The notes beneath the pieces are model-generated. The model ran no database searches. It was given only the letters and a program-made list of their open reading frames with translations, and was not told the origin of the DNA. A stretch of DNA of 42,627 nt from Micrococcales bacterium (GTDB taxonomy: Bacteria; Actinomycetota; Actinomycetes; Actinomycetales; Dermatophilaceae), in contig JAJTBD010000027.1 in assembly GCA_021287075.1 (NCBI GenBank), positions 1 to 42,627 on the forward strand. Direction: 5' to 3'. Both the position numbers and the translations under genes were made by a program. Each line of letters opens with the position of its first letter. Positions within the stretch are counted from its first letter, which is position 1. Positions 40,627 through 42,627 of this stretch are shown in pieces.

Positions 40627-41865
40627 ATGTCCTGGCCCGACCACGCGATCTTCTGGCAGGTCTATCCCCTCGGGATGGCCGGGGCGCCGCCGCGCGCCGA
40701 GGGCGCCGAGCCCGGTCCGCGCCTGCGGCGGCTGCTGCCGTGGCTCGACCACATCGTGGGCCTCGGGTGCAGCGGGCTGCTGCTCAACCCCGTCTTCGCG
40801 AGCACCAGCCACGGCTATGACACGGTCGACTTCAGCCGCATCGACCCGCGCCTGGGCACCGACGAGGACTTCGACGCGCTCGTGGCCGCGTGCCGCGAGC
40901 GCGGGCTGCGGATCGTGCTCGACGGAGTCTTCAACCACGTCGGGCGCGACCACGCGCTCTTCCGCGCCGCGCTCGAGGGCGGGCCGGACAGCCCGGAGGC
41001 ACGGCTCTTCCGCATCGACTTCACGCGGGAGGAGCACGGCGAGCCGGCCTGGCACTGCTTCGAGGGGCACCGCGACCTGGTCACCCTCAACCACGACGCC
41101 CCCGAGGTGGCCGACCTCGTCGTCGACGCGATGTGCCGGTGGCTGGAGCGCGGCGCCGACGGCTGGCGGCTCGACGCGGCATACGCCGTGCCACCGGAGT
41201 TCTGGCAGCGCGTGCTGCCGCGCGTGCGCGAGCGCTTCCCCGAGGCGTGGATCGTCGGCGAGGTCATCCACGGCGACTATGCCGACATCGTCCAGCGCAG
41301 CGGGATGGACTCGGTCACGCAATATGAGCTGTGGAAGGCCATCTGGAGCTCCCTGCACGACGGCAACCTCTTCGAGTTCGACTGGGGGCTCCAGCGGCAC
41401 GCCGAGTTCTGCGCCGTCTTCACCCCGCTCACCTTCGTCGGCAACCACGACGTCACCCGCATCGCCAGCAAGGTCGGCGAGCCCCTCGCCCGGCTGGCCG
41501 TGACCGTCCTGATGACGGTCGCCGGGGTGCCTGCGGTCTACTACGGCGACGAGTTCGCCTATCGCGGCGTCAAGGAGGAGCGCGCGGGCGGCGACGACCA
41601 GATCCGGCCCCCGCTGCCGGACACACCGGACGACGTCACGCTCGGCCACGGGATGCGCCAGCTGCACCAGGACCTCATCGCGATCCGCAGGCGCAACCCG
41701 TGGCTGGTGGCCGCGCGCACCGAGCGGCTCGAGCTCGCCAACGAGCGCATGGTCTATCGGGCATCCAACCCCGGCGGCGACGACGAGCTGGTCGTCGAGC
41801 TCCAGCTCGGTGCGGCGCCCTCTGCTCGGATCACCCAGGGCGGCGCCGAGCTGCTGCGGGTCTGA
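40627..41865 (+). CDS. GH13 alpha-amylase family glycosidase
   Basis: 412 aa. ATG 40627 with AGGAG upstream. (beta/alpha)8 amylase core without signal peptide, so intracellular. Conserved regions: DGVFNH at 99-104, nucleophile D183 in GWRLDAAY, acid/base E212 in VGEV, and transition-state stabiliser D275 in FVGNHD. The short C-terminal beta domain ends QGGAELLRV. Small for cyclomaltodextrinase or neopullulanase classes, which carry an N-terminal domain absent here. Acts on alpha-1,4 or 1,6 glucans or trehalose-related sugars; the precise substrate is not determined. Confidence 0.93.
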   Translation: MSWPDHAIFWQVYPLGMAGAPPRAEGAEPGPRLRRLLPWLDHIVGLGCSGLLLNPVFASTSHGYDTVDFSRIDPRLGTDEDFDALVAACRERGLRIVLDGVFNHVGRDHALFRAALEGGPDSPEARLFRIDFTREEHGEPAWHCFEGHRDLVTLNHDAPEVADLVVDAMCRWLERGADGWRLDAAYAVPPEFWQRVLPRVRERFPEAWIVGEVIHGDYADIVQRSGMDSVTQYELWKAIWSSLHDGNLFEFDWGLQRHAEFCAVFTPLTFVGNHDVTRIASKVGEPLARLAVTVLMTVAGVPAVYYGDEFAYRGVKEERAGGDDQIRPPLPDTPDDVTLGHGMRQLHQDLIAIRRRNPWLVAARTERLELANERMVYRASNPGGDDELVVELQLGAAPSARITQGGAELLRV

Positions 41866-41884
41866 CGGCTGGCCGCAGGCCCTG

Positions 41885-41948
41885 GCGCGACCGCCGTTTG
41901 GCCCAGTTGGGCAGTTGCGCGACCGCGGTTTCGCCCAGTTGGGCAGTT
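41885..41948. repeat. Two tandem 32-bp intergenic repeats
   Basis: Copy 1 (41885-41916) begins GCGCGACCGCCG and ends CAGTTGGGCAGTT; copy 2 (41917-41948) differs at two positions. A third partial start (GCGCGAGCGG) follows at 41949. Reversed, they contain ACTGGGCGAAACCGC, which resembles the repeats at 12766-12865. Confidence 0.55.
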
Positions 41949-41967
41949 GCGCGAGCGGCTGTGGGGT

Positions 41968-42522
41968 TCAGGCGCGGGGGTCGCGGCCGAGCCGGGCGAG
42001 GATCGCCTCCTGACGGGTGGCGCCGTCGGGCGCGGGCAGCGCGGCCTTGCAGACACCCTCCGCATACATGTGCTCGCCGAACTGGTCGATCGAGGTCTCC
42101 AGCTGGTCCATCTCGCGCTCGGAGAAGTCGCTCGCCTGACCCGCGGCACGCGCGATGTCCCAACGGTGCACGATCATGTCGAAGCCGTAGAAGTCCGCCA
42201 TCGTCGCGCCGATGGTCGTGGGCCCGAAAGCACCTGTGTAGGAACGCTCCCCGACAGCCGGGTCGGCCAGCTCACGGGCGATCGACTCCATGTGCGTGCG
42301 CCACGCGAGCGCGACGCCCTCGCTCACCTTGGGCGCCTCGAGCGGCAGCTGCACGCCCTGGCGGAGGATGAAGTCGCGCTGGGTCTCGATCAGGTGGGTG
42401 ACCACATCGGCAGCGGTCCAGCCCTCGCACGGGCTCGGAGACTCCCACCGCTCCAGCGGCACCTGGTCGATGACACGGGTGAGCGGGCTGGCGGTCCGGT
42501 CGTACTGCGAGGCGGCGTCCAT
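41968..42522 (-). CDS. TIGR03086/DinB-like metal-binding family protein
   Basis: 184 aa. The start is ATG 42522; TAACGT 7 bases upstream fits a leaderless transcript. The N-terminal four-helix bundle (PLTRVIDQVPLERWESPSP, CEGWTAADVVTHLIETQRDF, ALAWRTHMESIARELAD) and the segment DMIVHRWDIARAAG match the mycothiol-dependent maleylpyruvate isomerase-like family; the His residues in THLIE and IVHRWD are the metal ligands. In actinobacteria such proteins often use mycothiol, but the substrate is unknown. C-terminal segment ends LGRDPRA. Confidence 0.84.
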   Translation of the reverse strand: MDAASQYDRTASPLTRVIDQVPLERWESPSPCEGWTAADVVTHLIETQRDFILRQGVQLPLEAPKVSEGVALAWRTHMESIARELADPAVGERSYTGAFGPTTIGATMADFYGFDMIVHRWDIARAAGQASDFSEREMDQLETSIDQFGEHMYAEGVCKAALPAPDGATRQEAILARLGRDPRA

Positions 42523-42529
42523 GTGCCCG

Positions 42530-42535
42530 ACGTTA
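42530..42535 (-). promoter_or_regulatory. Leaderless-type -10 box of the DinB-like gene
   Basis: TAACGT on the minus strand, 7 bases before ATG 42522, no ribosome-binding site. Confidence 0.5.
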
Positions 42536-42586
42536 CCGGGCGTGCGCCCGGGGAGGTATGCCGCGCGCGGACTGGCGGGTTCTAAC

Positions 42587-42627
42587 GGTCCTCGCAACAC
42601 CCAGTCTTTCTGGGAGTTGCGAGGTCC
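42587..42627. repeat. Imperfect inverted repeat at the right edge of the window
   Basis: GGTCCTCGCAACACCCAG (42587-42604) pairs with CTGGGAGTTGCGAGGTCC (42610-42627) at 16 of 18 positions, loop TCTTT. It runs to the last base, so its full extent is unseen. It could be a terminator of a gene outside the window, or one end of a mobile element. Confidence 0.4.

Overview
The window is about 42.6 kb of high-GC DNA with strongly GC3-biased codons, actinobacterial regulators (LAL/LuxR, TetR, ECF42), SigA-type TANNNT -10 boxes close to start codons, an HspR-type operator at clpB and an LprG/P55-like pair. Several genes (purA, DUF3151, fba, dedA, a SpoU methyltransferase, pyrE, clpB) also lie near each other in the Mycobacterium tuberculosis Rv0357c-Rv0384c region. 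A non-mycolate member of the Micrococcales, perhaps Intrasporangiaceae, is the most likely source; this is inference.

Layout. 1-711: the end of a sortase-anchored DUF11 surface protein. 0.8-6.4 kb: acyl-CoA ligase, purA, a LuxR-type regulator with a palindromic operator, DUF3151 and fba. 6.4-9.0 kb: an ECF42 sigma factor operon (short ORF, DGPF protein, sigma factor, GNAT) behind a promoter matching the ECF42 motif. 9.1-12.8 kb: secreted propeller protein, SpoU methyltransferase, and a TetR divergent from a membrane protein. 12.9-16.3 kb: amino-acid ABC importer and DedA. 16.3-21.1 kb: M4 metalloprotease and a large LAL regulator. 21.3-25.2 kb: LemA, pyrE, a WGxxGxxG protein, xthA and a hydrolase. 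25.3-30.4 kb: zinc alcohol dehydrogenase, cell-wall M15-like protein, MFS/LprG operon, DCC protein. 30.4-34.4 kb: clpB with HAIR operator and a tandem GNAT gene with a probable 3' frameshift. 34.4-37.1 kb: a less regular stretch with a TetR/membrane pair, a two-gene toxin-antitoxin module and a gene remnant. 37.1-42.6 kb: MFS, M28 aminopeptidase, small membrane protein, GH13 enzyme, DinB/maleylpyruvate-isomerase-like protein, and an incomplete hairpin at the edge.

The main unexplained signal is the 9-mer GTATGCCGC (GCGGCATAC on the other strand). I count 35 exact copies by eye, on both strands, inside genes in several reading frames and between genes. Four pairs form perfect inverted repeats at gene ends, and several single copies lie within a few bases of a stop codon. 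This organisation resembles DNA uptake sequences of Neisseriaceae and Pasteurellaceae; I know of no such motif described for Actinobacteria.

No tRNA, rRNA, CRISPR array, complete insertion sequence or prophage was seen.
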